Origin: an uncultured Clostridia bacterium
GTDB lineage: Bacteria > Bacillota > Clostridia > Oscillospirales > Acutalibacteraceae
Direction of reading: 5' to 3'
NCBI GenBank assembly: GCA_947585745.1
Contig: CANPXF010000012.1
Span: 1 to 64,000, forward strand
DNA: 64,000 bases
Below are positions 25,937 through 33,917 of this stretch, piece by piece. The translations under genes were made by a program, and so were the position numbers. Positions within the stretch are counted from its first letter, which is position 1. Each line of letters opens with the position of its first letter. The notes beneath the pieces are model-generated. The model ran no database searches. It was not told the DNA's origin and worked only from the letters and a program-made list of their open reading frames with translations.

Positions 25937-26785
25937 TTGACAAGTATAAGTAAACCTATTATAGCCATAATGTATGACTTTGATAAAACTCTCTGCGCCA
26001 AGGATATGCAGAATTACCGCTTTATTCCGAGTCTTGGCATAAAGGTCAGCGAATTTTGGGACTATACAAACAAAGTACAGCAGGAAGAGCATATGGACTC
26101 TGTGCTCGCGTATATGTATGCCGCGATAAAAATTTCAAAGGAAAAAAATATTCCCCTTAAAAGGAGCCGTCTTGAAGAAAACGGCAAAGGAATTGACTTT
26201 TTTGAGGGAGTGACGGACTGGTTTTCGAGAATCAATAAGTATGGCGAAGAAAACGGCGTCACTATTGAGCATTATGTTATATCCTCGGGTATGAAGGAAA
26301 TCATAGACGGAACACAAATAAGCCGTGAATTTAAAAACATATTTGCCTGCGAATATCTTTATGACGAAAACGGCAACGCCGTCTGGCCCAAAACCGCGGT
26401 TAACTATACTAACAAGACGCAGTTTGTCTACCGTATTAACAAGGGCGTGCTTGACGTTTCCAACGACGACGATTTAAACCGCAGTATGCCCGACGACAGC
26501 AAACGTATTCCGTTTCAGAATATGATATACATAGGCGACGGGCTTTCGGACGTTCCGTGTATGAAGATGATGAAAAGCTACGGCGGAAAGGCGATTGCGG
26601 TATATCAACAGCTTGACGAAAAAGTCAAGGAGCTTTTAAGAAAAGACAGAGTGGACTATATCTACCCCGCAGACTACTCCGAAAACAGCGGTCTTGATAA
26701 AACCGTAAAGGATATAATACGCAATATGGCGATTTCTGATAAGCTTTACGAGGAATATTCAAGACAGATAAAAAAATACGAATAA
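25937..26785 (+). CDS. HAD-superfamily hydrolase
   Basis: About 282 residues. Motif I is MYDFDKTL (nucleophile Asp near residue 13), motif II lies in 'HYVISSGMKEII', and motif III/IV is IGDGLSDVPCM, all in order. It therefore looks like a complete phosphatase-type HAD enzyme; the substrate is unknown. The preferred start is TTG at 25937, eight bases after AAGGAG; another TTG at 25931 is only two bases after it. It follows the cyclophilin stop almost directly, so the two are one transcript. Confidence 0.85.
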   Translation: MTSISKPIIAIMYDFDKTLCAKDMQNYRFIPSLGIKVSEFWDYTNKVQQEEHMDSVLAYMYAAIKISKEKNIPLKRSRLEENGKGIDFFEGVTDWFSRINKYGEENGVTIEHYVISSGMKEIIDGTQISREFKNIFACEYLYDENGNAVWPKTAVNYTNKTQFVYRINKGVLDVSNDDDLNRSMPDDSKRIPFQNMIYIGDGLSDVPCMKMMKSYGGKAIAVYQQLDEKVKELLRKDRVDYIYPADYSENSGLDKTVKDIIRNMAISDKLYEEYSRQIKKYE

Positions 26786-26802
26786 AATTTTATATTAAAA
26801 AA

Positions 26803-26840
26803 TCGGGAAGATAAGCTTAATTAAAAGCCTATCTTCCCGA
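26803..26840. terminator. Bidirectional terminator between convergent genes
   Basis: TCGGGAAGATA/TATCTTCCCGA stem of 11 bp between the HAD hydrolase and the convergent Cys-rich protein gene, with A/T flanks on both sides. Confidence 0.75.
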
Positions 26841-26851
26841 AATTTACTTAA

Positions 26852-27682
26852 TTATGAATTTTGATTAGCGCACCCACAGCCTGATGTTTCTATATTATCG
26901 GGGTCAATGTCAGCCAAATTGGGCGGGAAGAACTGCTCTACGGGGAAATCCACGCGTGAGAACATATCGCACGGGTTATCTGTAGACGTTACACATTCCT
27001 TGTCGGGAACGCAGAAATCGTAGGCAGGTATTAACATCTGTACTGTGCGTTTCAGCTGAACTATAGTGAACACGCCGATAGTAGCCAAAACCGAACGTGA
27101 CTGTGACGGAACTATCGCTCCTCCGAAATACGTTGTTACACATTCGGGAATTGCCGCGCTCGGCATACAGGGACTGCAACACTCCGTAAGGCAGGCTGTA
27201 AGAGCCATAGGCTGGGCAACCTGAACCTTAGCTATCGGCAGGCTCTGCTCGTCAGGGTCAACGCACGTGCTGTCGGGCTCGCTTGTAAATATCGCTACGT
27301 TTCCGCTTCCGCCGTAGAGGATAACCCTCTTTGCAAACACGGAAAGTCCGTTAACCGTGGTCGGCGTAGAACCGTCGCTTGAGAAAACATCAAGAACAAT
27401 CTCGAAGTAGAACGTCATATCTACAGAATAGAAACCGCAATGGTAGGTTACAGGCTCGACGTTTACCACGGTGTTTATGATATTTGCTTCTCTTATCCTA
27501 ACTGATACTGCGGTATTAATTACGGACTGGTTAGCCTCGGTAAAAAATACCCTCATTTCTGACAAACAATCCTTATCCCCGCACGAATCGTAAACGCGGT
27601 CGGCGTCAATGCAGAATGACTGGGCGGGGTTGCTGTTCTCGCCGTTTTCGCAAGCGGGAGAATTTAAAGGAATATCCGGCAT
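26852..27682 (-). CDS. Cys-rich conserved hypothetical protein
   Basis: 276 residues without signal peptide or membrane span. It is rich in cysteine, with CC pairs and motifs such as CFxD, CGDKDC, CLTECCSPC and a CGC near the C-terminus. A central beta-rich stretch reads 'SVRIREANIINTVVNVEPVTYH'. The pattern (cytoplasmic, disulfide-prone, beta-rich) recalls spore-coat or morphogenetic proteins of Clostridia, but I cannot assign a family. The start follows GGAGGTAATTACTT. Function unknown. Confidence 0.7.
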   Translation of the reverse strand: MPDIPLNSPACENGENSNPAQSFCIDADRVYDSCGDKDCLSEMRVFFTEANQSVINTAVSVRIREANIINTVVNVEPVTYHCGFYSVDMTFYFEIVLDVFSSDGSTPTTVNGLSVFAKRVILYGGSGNVAIFTSEPDSTCVDPDEQSLPIAKVQVAQPMALTACLTECCSPCMPSAAIPECVTTYFGGAIVPSQSRSVLATIGVFTIVQLKRTVQMLIPAYDFCVPDKECVTSTDNPCDMFSRVDFPVEQFFPPNLADIDPDNIETSGCGCANQNS

Positions 27683-27810
27683 AAGTAATTACCTCCAAAT
27701 AATTATTAAGCAAGTTATTGCTTGTTAACACTACATTTTATGGAAGCATTTTAAAAGTGTGAGAAGTTTTTTTAATGTTTTACCTTTATCGGATTTAACA
27801 ACACAAAAAC

Positions 27811-27843
27811 GCAGACAGCGGATTTGCAATCGCTGTCTGCGTT
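27811..27843 (-). terminator. Terminator of the FN3 surface protein gene
   Basis: GCAGACAGCG/CGCTGTCTGC stem; on the minus strand it is followed by GTTTTTGTG. Confidence 0.85.
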
Positions 27844-27860
27844 ATTAAAATCTTATAATA

Positions 27861-29375
27861 TTATTCTGTTACCAAAACCGTAAAGCTTTGATTTACGCCT
27901 TCCTGAACAATTCCCAAGCTTACTAACGCTATTTTTACATTTACGGAAGTTTCTCCCGCGCCAACGCCTGTCAGCGTGAAGTTTCTGGAGTTGGGATTAT
28001 TTACCTTTACAACATTAGTATCATTTGATGTAACGGTTACAATCACTTCGTCGTTATCATAATATGAAATACTGTTTAAAACATCGTCGAGCTGGTATAT
28101 CACGTCTGTTTCGCCCTTTTTAAGGGTTACGTCGTACACAGGCTCGGCTGAAACCTTAACCTTTATCCTCTCGTTTGACGCCTCAATACCTGAATAGGTA
28201 ACCTTAAAATCAATGAATGTTTCGCCCGCGCCGATACCTTTAAGATTTACAGTATAACCTGTTATATCGCTTCCTCTGACGGCTACCTTTACGATACTCT
28301 CGTCTTCTGAATAAAGCTTAATTTCAGTAGCGCCGGCAGACATAAGCTTCATCAGCGTATACATCTGCGAAAGCTCCGCATTGTCCTTTGAATCGCCGAC
28401 CTGCATAATTAAGTCGTAATTATTGAATAAAACGCGTTTTTTGTTGCTGTTCTCTTTTTTAGAGCTTAAGCTTGAGTTATATGCCGTTACGTAATATACA
28501 TAAACATTACCGACAGTCACGTCTTTATCCTCATAGGAAATCTTATAATCGCCGTATTCGTCCTTAGTCTTTTTTAAATTTTTTGGAGTTTTTAAAGGCT
28601 TGAATGTCTTTCCTTTATCCGTGCTTTTGTAAACTTTGTAGCCCGTTGCTCCTGTGCAAACGTCCCAGCTGATTTTTATTCCGTCATAGGTGCTGTTTAT
28701 TTCCGCGTTTATATACGGGCTTTCCATATAACCCGTCTTTGCGGTTCCGGCGCTGTAACCGCTTTTTGACGAGCCTTTAACAGCTCTTACCTTGTACTTA
28801 TAATAACTGCCCGACTGACTGCTGTAGTCATAATAGGTTGTTGAAGTCGCGTTTGCAACCTTTTTATACGCTCCGACGCTTTTGCCCGTAATTTTTGAAC
28901 GGTAAACCTCGTACTTCTTAGCGCCCGTTACTTTTTTCCATTTAACAACAGCTATATAATAGCTGTCCTCAAGGTCGTCATCGTCACCAAACTCATTTAC
29001 AATTTTAGCGCTTACGGACTTCGGGGTGCTTAAATAAACTATGCTCTTTGACTTTGAAGTTGCTTTTTTATTGCCCTTTACCGCCTTAACCTGATAGCTG
29101 TACTTTTTCCCCGACTTAACCTTTTTATCAATATACGAGCGAAGCTTTACGGTCTTTAGCTTCTTATATTTCTTAGCTTTAGGCGCTTTGCGCATAACAA
29201 CATATTTTTTTACATTTTTAATTTTTTTCCAGCTTATTTTAACTCCCTTTGCGGTATTGCTCACGCTGATTTTCGGCTTGCTTAGCGCCTTGGCTGACGC
29301 GGGAGCAGTCACGATACAACAGCACATAACCGTTACTGCTACAACGCAACTTAAAATCCTTGTAAATTTTTTCAT
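27861..29375 (-). CDS. Secreted fibronectin type III / Ig-like surface protein
   Basis: About 504 residues. A signal peptide (MKKFTRILSCVVAVTVMCCC...ASA) is followed by at least three FN3-like modules (about 30-110, 115-215 and 220-320), recognisable by 'VSNTAKGVKISWKKIKNVKKY' pieces, VKWKKVTGAKKYEVYR and ISWDVCTGATGYKVYK. The C-terminal third has two Ig-like modules ending 'TLTGVGAGETSVNVKI'. No sortase motif or dockerin is visible. Lys/Thr-rich composition and tandem modules suggest an extracellular adhesion or matrix role. The start follows AAGGAGG; a longer reading is unsupported. It is divergent from a small XRE gene, which may control it. Confidence 0.85.
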   Translation of the reverse strand: MKKFTRILSCVVAVTVMCCCIVTAPASAKALSKPKISVSNTAKGVKISWKKIKNVKKYVVMRKAPKAKKYKKLKTVKLRSYIDKKVKSGKKYSYQVKAVKGNKKATSKSKSIVYLSTPKSVSAKIVNEFGDDDDLEDSYYIAVVKWKKVTGAKKYEVYRSKITGKSVGAYKKVANATSTTYYDYSSQSGSYYKYKVRAVKGSSKSGYSAGTAKTGYMESPYINAEINSTYDGIKISWDVCTGATGYKVYKSTDKGKTFKPLKTPKNLKKTKDEYGDYKISYEDKDVTVGNVYVYYVTAYNSSLSSKKENSNKKRVLFNNYDLIMQVGDSKDNAELSQMYTLMKLMSAGATEIKLYSEDESIVKVAVRGSDITGYTVNLKGIGAGETFIDFKVTYSGIEASNERIKVKVSAEPVYDVTLKKGETDVIYQLDDVLNSISYYDNDEVIVTVTSNDTNVVKVNNPNSRNFTLTGVGAGETSVNVKIALVSLGIVQEGVNQSFTVLVTE

Positions 29376-29541
29376 AAAAAAACCTCCTTGATTTTTATTG
29401 ATTATACCATTATGACGTTTAAAAGTCAATGGATAATATATATTATTAGGTAAATTTTGTATCGTATTATATATCATTTGGTATATTTTGGTTAATGGAT
29501 AAGTAACTTTTGCTGTAATACAATAGTATTAGGTGATGGAT

Positions 29542-29769
29542 ATGAATAATAATTACTACGAAAATTTTAAAAAAGTAGGGCTTAATATCTCGTATTACCG
29601 AAAGGAACAAAATATTACACAAGAAGCATTGGCGGAAATTATCGGGATTTCAAGACTTCATCTTTCACGAATTGAAAACGCCTCTGTCAGCGCGTCGCTT
29701 TCGATAATTTTTGCGATAGCGGACGCCTTAAACATTCCCGTAAAAAACCTTTTCGATTTCCGCACTTGA
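29542..29769 (+). CDS. Small XRE-family HTH protein
   Basis: 75 residues, essentially one helix-turn-helix (about 10-65): 'ISYYRKEQNITQEALAEIIGISRLHLSRIEN' pieces followed by 'SLSIIFAIADALNIPVKNLF'. AGGTG stands six bases before the chosen ATG. It lies head-to-head with the FN3 surface protein gene (167-bp shared upstream region), so mutual regulation is plausible. Its stop codon is followed immediately by repeat copy C. Confidence 0.85.
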   Translation: MNNNYYENFKKVGLNISYYRKEQNITQEALAEIIGISRLHLSRIENASVSASLSIIFAIADALNIPVKNLFDFRT

Positions 29770-29978
29770 TTTTTATATCTCCACGTCAGACATTGCAGTT
29801 CCTCTCTGAAAAGCATCTCCCCCATACAGTTGTGCCTCTGTCTTGTTTTGGATAGAGAGGACAGGTTCTGCTGTAGGCTTTTAGACTTTTTAAAAACTTT
29901 TCCTCTAAATCTAATTTGAATAGAAGTTTAAAGTTTACCTCTAACTCTAATTCTTAATTCTTAATTTTTAATTTTAAA
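29770..29978 (+). repeat. Dispersed intergenic repeat, copy C (one unit plus tail)
   Basis: The shortest complete copy. TTTTATATCTCCACGTCAGA opens the unit and CATTGCAGTTCCTCTCTG follows; the core is GTCTTGTTTTGGATAGAGAG and then GACAGGTTCTGC. The tail reads TTTTCCTCTAAATCTAATTT and then AATTCTTAATT words. It starts at the base after the XRE stop codon and ends about 6 bp before a terminator. Confidence 0.88.
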
Positions 29979-29984
29979 AGGTAC

Positions 29985-30014
29985 GGGCTAATCAAACAAT
30001 GATTAGCCCCTTTT
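29985..30014 (+). terminator. Terminator after repeat copy C
   Basis: GGGCTAATCA/TGATTAGCCC stem followed on the plus strand by CCTTTTCG. It probably terminates the XRE gene and sits at the far side of the repeat. Confidence 0.65.
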
Positions 30015-30060
30015 CGTTCTACCTATTTTTCATAAACCTCATAAACTGATTTAAGAATTT

Positions 30061-32121
30061 TTATTCCTCTTTAGACGCCTCAACGACCTTAGCGGCTACG
30101 TTAGCGGGGGCGTCCTCATAGCGGACAAACTCAAAGGTAAAGCTTCCCCTGCCTTGCGTACACTGGCGGATAAATGTCGCGAAATCGTCCATTTCAGCAA
30201 CGGGAACCTCCGCCTCGACAATCTGCATACCCTTTTCGTCGGCAGGATTCATACCCGTTACGCGTCCGCGCCGTTTATTAACCTCACCCATAACGTCGCC
30301 CATATGGTCGTCGGGAACAGTGGCGGAAAGCGCGCCTATAGGCTCAAGCAGAGTGGGGCTTGCCTGCGGAAGACCGTTTTTATACGCAATCATCGCCGCC
30401 ATTTTAAATGACATTTCCGAGCTGTCTACAGGGTGGTATGAGCCGTCGTACAGATTAGCTTTAAGACCGACAACGGGATAACCCGCTAAAGGTCCCTTCT
30501 GAATAGCCTCTCTGAGTCCCTTCTCAACGGCAGGGAAAAATCCCTTGGGTACAGCGCCGCCTACAATCGACTCGCTGAACTCTAAAGATTCGCTGTCACA
30601 GGGCGAGAACTCAATCCAAACATCGCCGAACTGTCCGTGACCGCCCGACTGCTTTTTGTGACGGCCCTGAACCTTAACGGATTTGCGGATAGTTTCTCTG
30701 TAGGCAACCTTAGGCGCGCACAAAACAGCGTCTACGTTATATTTGCTCTTTATCTTAGAAACAACAACGTCAAGGTGCTGTTCTCCAAGACCATAAATAA
30801 TCATCTGGTGCGTTTCGTGGTTATGGAAATACTTTATTGTCGGGTCTTCTTCCATAATCTTCTTAACAGCCTGAGCGACCTTATCCTCATCGCCCTTTGT
30901 TTTGGGCTTAATAGCCATCGAATAAGATGACACGGGATAGCTTATCCCCTCTAAAGTTACTTTTCTAAGCGGTGAGCAGAGAGTATCGCCTGTTTTAACA
31001 TCGTTAAGCTTAGGAACAGCGCCGATATCTCCTGCACTTATAGCCTGCGCGTCCTCCTGCTTTTTACCTCTTACCGTAAGGACCTTTGTAATGCGCACGG
31101 GCTCGCCTGTACGCATATTAATTACGGGAACGTCACACGAGATTTTTCCCGAAACAGCTTTTATATACGAAAGCTTTCCGACAAACGGGTCGCTTACAGT
31201 CTTAAAGACAATTCCTGCCGCCGCGCCGTCAGGTGTTACGGAAATTTCAATGGGTTCACCGTTCGGGTCAACTCCGATTTCATTGTGGGTATCAGCCTTG
31301 GGAGCAAGCCAAATCAACGCGTTCAAGAACATATCTATAGCGAATGTGTTATGCGCGTCACCGCAGAACACGGGGCAGATTGAGCCGTCCTTTACGCCCT
31401 GCGAAACACCGACGGCGATTTCCTCGGGAGTAAATTCCTCGCCCTCCAAAAACTTGTCTAAAAGTTCCTCGCTCGTTTCGGCGACAGCCTCCTTGATAGC
31501 CTCTCTCAAGCCCTCTAATCTATCTCCGAGGTCGGGCATATCAGTCGGAACAGCAACGCCGTTTTCGTAGCGGTAAGCGCGGTACTCAAAAAGATTTATG
31601 TATATTTCAGCCTTGCCGTTCTCAATATAAGGAACAACAACGGGGCATACAGACGGTCCGAAAGTGGATTTTAAATCCTCAAAAACTCTATAGAAACGTG
31701 CATTTTCATCGCACACACCGTTAACAAAGAAAATTTTAGCGATATTCTGTTTAATCGCCGCTTTTACCGCCTTTTCCGTACCGACGCCGACGCCGTCCTT
31801 GCCTGAAACCACTATCAAAGCGCTGTCCGCGGCGCGCATACCCTCGCTTACACCTCCCTCAAAGTCAAAAAGTCCGGGAGTATCAATAAGGTTAATTTTA
31901 GTGTTTTTCCACTCTATAGGAGCTACTGCCGTCATAAGTGAAACGTGGCGTTTAATTTCCTCTGCGTCATAGTCGAGCACAGTATTTCCGTCGTTCACAT
32001 TTCCGAGACGGTCGCTTGCCTTTGCAAGATAAAGCATAGACTCCGCAAGCGAAGTTTTTCCACAGCCCGAGTGTCCCGCGAGCGCGATATTAAGAATGTT
32101 TTTAGCGTTATATTGTTTCAA
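30061..32121 (-). CDS. EF-G-like translational GTPase with degenerate G4 motif
   Basis: 686 residues covering the five-domain EF-G layout. G1 is GHSGCGKT (16-23) and G3 is DTPG (80-83). Domain IV and V landmarks such as 'QSGGHGQFGDVWIE' and 'VMGEVNKRRGRVTGM' are present. The guanine-specificity motif, normally NKMD, reads NGVC (134-137) in an otherwise aligned FFVNGVCDENARF. The start is TTG with AAAGGG upstream. It belongs to the Clostridium-type second EF-G (EFG-II-like), whose role in translation or ribosome recycling is unsettled. It is monocistronic. The loss of the Asp that reads the guanine base is notable. Confidence 0.88.
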   Translation of the reverse strand: MKQYNAKNILNIALAGHSGCGKTSLAESMLYLAKASDRLGNVNDGNTVLDYDAEEIKRHVSLMTAVAPIEWKNTKINLIDTPGLFDFEGGVSEGMRAADSALIVVSGKDGVGVGTEKAVKAAIKQNIAKIFFVNGVCDENARFYRVFEDLKSTFGPSVCPVVVPYIENGKAEIYINLFEYRAYRYENGVAVPTDMPDLGDRLEGLREAIKEAVAETSEELLDKFLEGEEFTPEEIAVGVSQGVKDGSICPVFCGDAHNTFAIDMFLNALIWLAPKADTHNEIGVDPNGEPIEISVTPDGAAAGIVFKTVSDPFVGKLSYIKAVSGKISCDVPVINMRTGEPVRITKVLTVRGKKQEDAQAISAGDIGAVPKLNDVKTGDTLCSPLRKVTLEGISYPVSSYSMAIKPKTKGDEDKVAQAVKKIMEEDPTIKYFHNHETHQMIIYGLGEQHLDVVVSKIKSKYNVDAVLCAPKVAYRETIRKSVKVQGRHKKQSGGHGQFGDVWIEFSPCDSESLEFSESIVGGAVPKGFFPAVEKGLREAIQKGPLAGYPVVGLKANLYDGSYHPVDSSEMSFKMAAMIAYKNGLPQASPTLLEPIGALSATVPDDHMGDVMGEVNKRRGRVTGMNPADEKGMQIVEAEVPVAEMDDFATFIRQCTQGRGSFTFEFVRYEDAPANVAAKVVEASKEE

Positions 32122-32239
32122 AATAATACAACCCTTTCATTATAGATTTTAGCAAATTCAATAAATTGCAAACATTTTACTTTAAAATTATATCATTTTT
32201 GTAGAATATGCACAATAGAAAATATAAAAATATAAACTT

Positions 32240-32270
32240 AAAACCCGCACAAAATAAATGCGCGGGTTTT
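32240..32270 (-). terminator. Terminator of citrate synthase
   Basis: AAAACCCGC/GCGGGTTTT stem with a 13-nt loop; the gene's stop codon lies about 70 bp before it on the minus strand. Confidence 0.7.
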
Positions 32271-32340
32271 GTGCATTATGCTATTTCTACTGTCATTTTG
32301 AACAAAAGTAAATTAAAATCAGCTTAAAATGATTTTTAAT

Positions 32341-33708
32341 TTATCTTGCGCCTAACTTTTTGTAATCCTTATGAGAGGAGATACTCATATATGCGGGTCG
32401 TATAATCTTATTTCCGTTAATAAGCTCCTCCATACGGTGAGCGCTCCAACCCGCAATTCTCGCGATAGCGAAAATCGGAGTGTACAGCTCGGTCGGAAGA
32501 TTCAGCATATTGTAGATAAATCCGCTGTAAAAATCGACATTGGCGGAAACGCCCTTATAAATCTTCTTTTTCTCCGCGATAACCTTGGGAGCAAGCTCCT
32601 CAACACTTTTGTAAAGCCCGTATTCTTTTTCAAGTCCTTTGGCAATCGCCAGCTTTTCGGTAAAGCTTTTGAGAATACGCGCGCGGGGGTCGGAAATTGA
32701 GTAAACAGCGTGGCCCATTCCGTAGATTAAACCGCTGCGGTCATAGGCTTTTTTATCGAGAATATCAGCAAGGTACTTTTCAACCTGTTCCTCATCGGTC
32801 CAATCCTTAACGTTAATCTTCAAATCCTCAAACATCTTGCTTACCCTTACATTCGCGCCTCCGTGTTTAGGTCCTTTTAAGGAACACAGCGCCGCGGAAA
32901 TCGCGGAGTAAGTATCCGTTCCGGAGGATGTTACAACGTGGGTAGTAAACGACGAGTTATTTCCTCCGCCGTGTTCAGCGTGAAGAACAAGCGCCATATC
33001 TAAAACCTTTGCCTCTAAATCCGTGTACTTCTGGTCAGGGCGAAGAAGAGTTAAGACAACCTCAGCAGTTGACTTTTTCGGGTCCGCGACGTGAATAAAC
33101 AAGCTCTGATTGCGAAGATAGTGATTATACGCCTGATAACCGTAAACCGAAAGCAACGGGAACACAGAGATAAGTTGCATACATTGGCGCAGTACATTTT
33201 CGATTGAGGTATCGTTGGGGTTAGAATCATAACAATAAAGCGTTAAAACGGAGCGCGCGAGGGTATTCATCATATCCGCCGACGGCGCCTTCATAATTAC
33301 ATCACGCACAAAATTCGTGGGCAATGTGCGGTACGCTCCGAGCATATCAGTAAATTCCGAAAGCTCCTTTTTGTTAGGCATTTCTCCGAAAAGCAGGAGA
33401 TAAACAACCTCCTCAAATCCAAAACGTCCGTCGTCTACAAAACCCTTTACAATGTCATTTATGTTATATCCTCGGTAGAAAAGCTTACCGTCGCAGGGAA
33501 CGGTTTTTCCGTCAACTACCTTGTTCTGGACAATTTCGGAAATATCCGTAAGACCGGTACGCACGCCCTTTCCGTCAATATCACGAAGTCCTCTTTTAAC
33601 GTCATATTTAGCGTAAAGCTCTTTATCAATCACCGAATTTTTCATAAGCTTTTCCGTTAAAGAGCTTAGTTTTCGGTTAGTTTCATAATATGCTAAATCC
33701 TTAGGCAA
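32341..33708 (-). CDS. gltA: Citrate synthase
   Basis: 455 residues. It condenses oxaloacetate and acetyl-CoA to citrate. 'LFYRGYNINDIV', the His motif in LHAEHGGGNNSSFTTHVV, 'GLIYGMGHAVYSISDPRA' and the C-terminal 'NVDFYSGFIYNMLNLP' are all recognisable citrate synthase signatures, including both catalytic histidines and the Asp region. The length matches the longer Firmicutes form. The start is TTG at 33708, with AAAGGAAG upstream. It is a single gene with its own terminator. A 2-methylcitrate synthase activity cannot be excluded. Confidence 0.93.
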   Translation of the reverse strand: MPKDLAYYETNRKLSSLTEKLMKNSVIDKELYAKYDVKRGLRDIDGKGVRTGLTDISEIVQNKVVDGKTVPCDGKLFYRGYNINDIVKGFVDDGRFGFEEVVYLLLFGEMPNKKELSEFTDMLGAYRTLPTNFVRDVIMKAPSADMMNTLARSVLTLYCYDSNPNDTSIENVLRQCMQLISVFPLLSVYGYQAYNHYLRNQSLFIHVADPKKSTAEVVLTLLRPDQKYTDLEAKVLDMALVLHAEHGGGNNSSFTTHVVTSSGTDTYSAISAALCSLKGPKHGGANVRVSKMFEDLKINVKDWTDEEQVEKYLADILDKKAYDRSGLIYGMGHAVYSISDPRARILKSFTEKLAIAKGLEKEYGLYKSVEELAPKVIAEKKKIYKGVSANVDFYSGFIYNMLNLPTELYTPIFAIARIAGWSAHRMEELINGNKIIRPAYMSISSHKDYKKLGAR

Positions 33709-33750
33709 TATAAACCACTTCCTTTAAGCTGTATTGCACAAAGTGAACGC

Positions 33751-33780
33751 AAAAGGGGGACGGTGCACCCATCCCCTTTT
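33751..33780 (-). terminator. Terminator of the amylase gene
   Basis: On the minus strand AAAAGGGGATGG pairs with CCGTCCCCCTTTTT, giving a 12-bp stem and U-run about 140 bp after the amylase stop. Confidence 0.8.
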
Positions 33781-33917
33781 TATTAAACAAAATAAACTTT
33801 TATATGTTTTAATTATCAAATAATTAACATAACCTCGTTTTTCTTAATAGCTGGTTATTTGTGCGTAAATTTCTATGTTGGAAATATATTATAACATAGA
33901 TTTTGGTAAAAAGCAAA

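Noticed and set aside
31091..31570. Antisense frame within the EF-G-like gene
   Set aside because: It is a shadow of a Gly/Asp/Ala-rich coding region on the minus strand.
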